A stretch of 6,218 nucleotides of DNA from Burkholderiales bacterium (GTDB lineage Bacteria; Pseudomonadota; Gammaproteobacteria; Burkholderiales; Casimicrobiaceae): positions 1 through 6,218 of the forward strand of contig JAIRPA010000053.1 in the NCBI GenBank assembly GCA_031257235.1, given 5' to 3'. A model generated the notes under the pieces. The model saw only the letters and a program-made list of their open reading frames with translations. It ran no database searches and was not told where the DNA came from. Both the position numbers and the translations under genes were made by a program. The first letter of the stretch is position 1. Each line of letters starts with the position of its first letter. Below, one piece after another: positions 6,202 to 6,218 of this stretch.

Positions 6202-6218
6202 GGAAGTATCAACCGGCA
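6192..6218 (+). repeat. 27-bp direct repeat, copy 2 (reaches window edge)
   Basis: This copy is identical to 5961-5987 and offset by 231 bp. It runs to the last base of the window, so the true repeat may be longer. Its first ten bases are the right arm of the terminator-like hairpin. Confidence 0.9.

Larger units (their letters stand above)
5959..6218. other. Non-coding, repeat-flanked structured segment downstream of smc
   Basis: No convincing gene is seen in these 260 bp. The stretch starts right after the smc stop. It contains two copies of a 27-bp direct repeat at its ends, several inverted repeats between them and a terminator-like hairpin near the right edge, each listed separately. 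Its texture, with many short A/T runs and GATTTTTT at 5963, 6084 and 6194, differs from the coding sequence alongside. It could be an intergenic repeat element such as a MITE, the first unit of a tandem array, or an elaborate smc 3' end. The sequence alone does not decide. Confidence 0.6.

Overview
This window reads as a slice of ordinary chromosome from a proteobacterium. All three proteins look most like betaproteobacterial or related gammaproteobacterial versions. This is judged by eye from conserved stretches, such as the SMC N-terminus, the MutS segment around the GDFYELF motif and the GatB C-terminal tail. The genus cannot be named. Coding sequence is moderately GC-rich. No transposase, phage gene, CRISPR array, tRNA or rRNA is visible.

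Layout: positions 1-717 hold the first 239 codons of mutS on the minus strand, cut by the window edge. A 146-bp gap (718-863) contains a perfect 12-bp hairpin just after the gatB stop and a second inverted repeat abutting it. gatB (864-2321) is also on the minus strand, so gatB and mutS run in the same direction and may be co-transcribed. A 118-bp gap (2322-2439) separates gatB from the divergent smc gene (2440-5958, plus strand). That gap holds two back-to-back promoter candidates that overlap almost completely, a small GC-rich hairpin in the predicted smc leader, and ribosome-binding sites for both genes. The smc start is a TTG. A more upstream TTG at 2374 is in frame but lies upstream of the likely transcription start.

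The last 260 bp (5959-6218) contain no convincing gene. They are unusually structured: a 27-bp exact direct repeat begins two bases after the smc stop and recurs 231 bp later, reaching the window edge. Between the copies are several nested or competing inverted repeats. A strong A/T-flanked hairpin ending in six T's (6170-6201) looks like a bidirectional terminator and overlaps the start of the second copy.

Functionally the genes are housekeeping: MutS starts mismatch repair, GatB is the tRNA-docking and activating subunit of the GatCAB amidotransferase, and SMC is the condensin ATPase for chromosome organisation. They do not form a single pathway. The more unusual points are arrangement and non-coding DNA: gatB without gatA or gatC directly upstream, the shared gatB/smc promoter region, and the repeat-flanked structured segment after smc. 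I see no convincing new biological system here. The post-smc segment is the best candidate for an undescribed element, most likely a small intergenic repeat.
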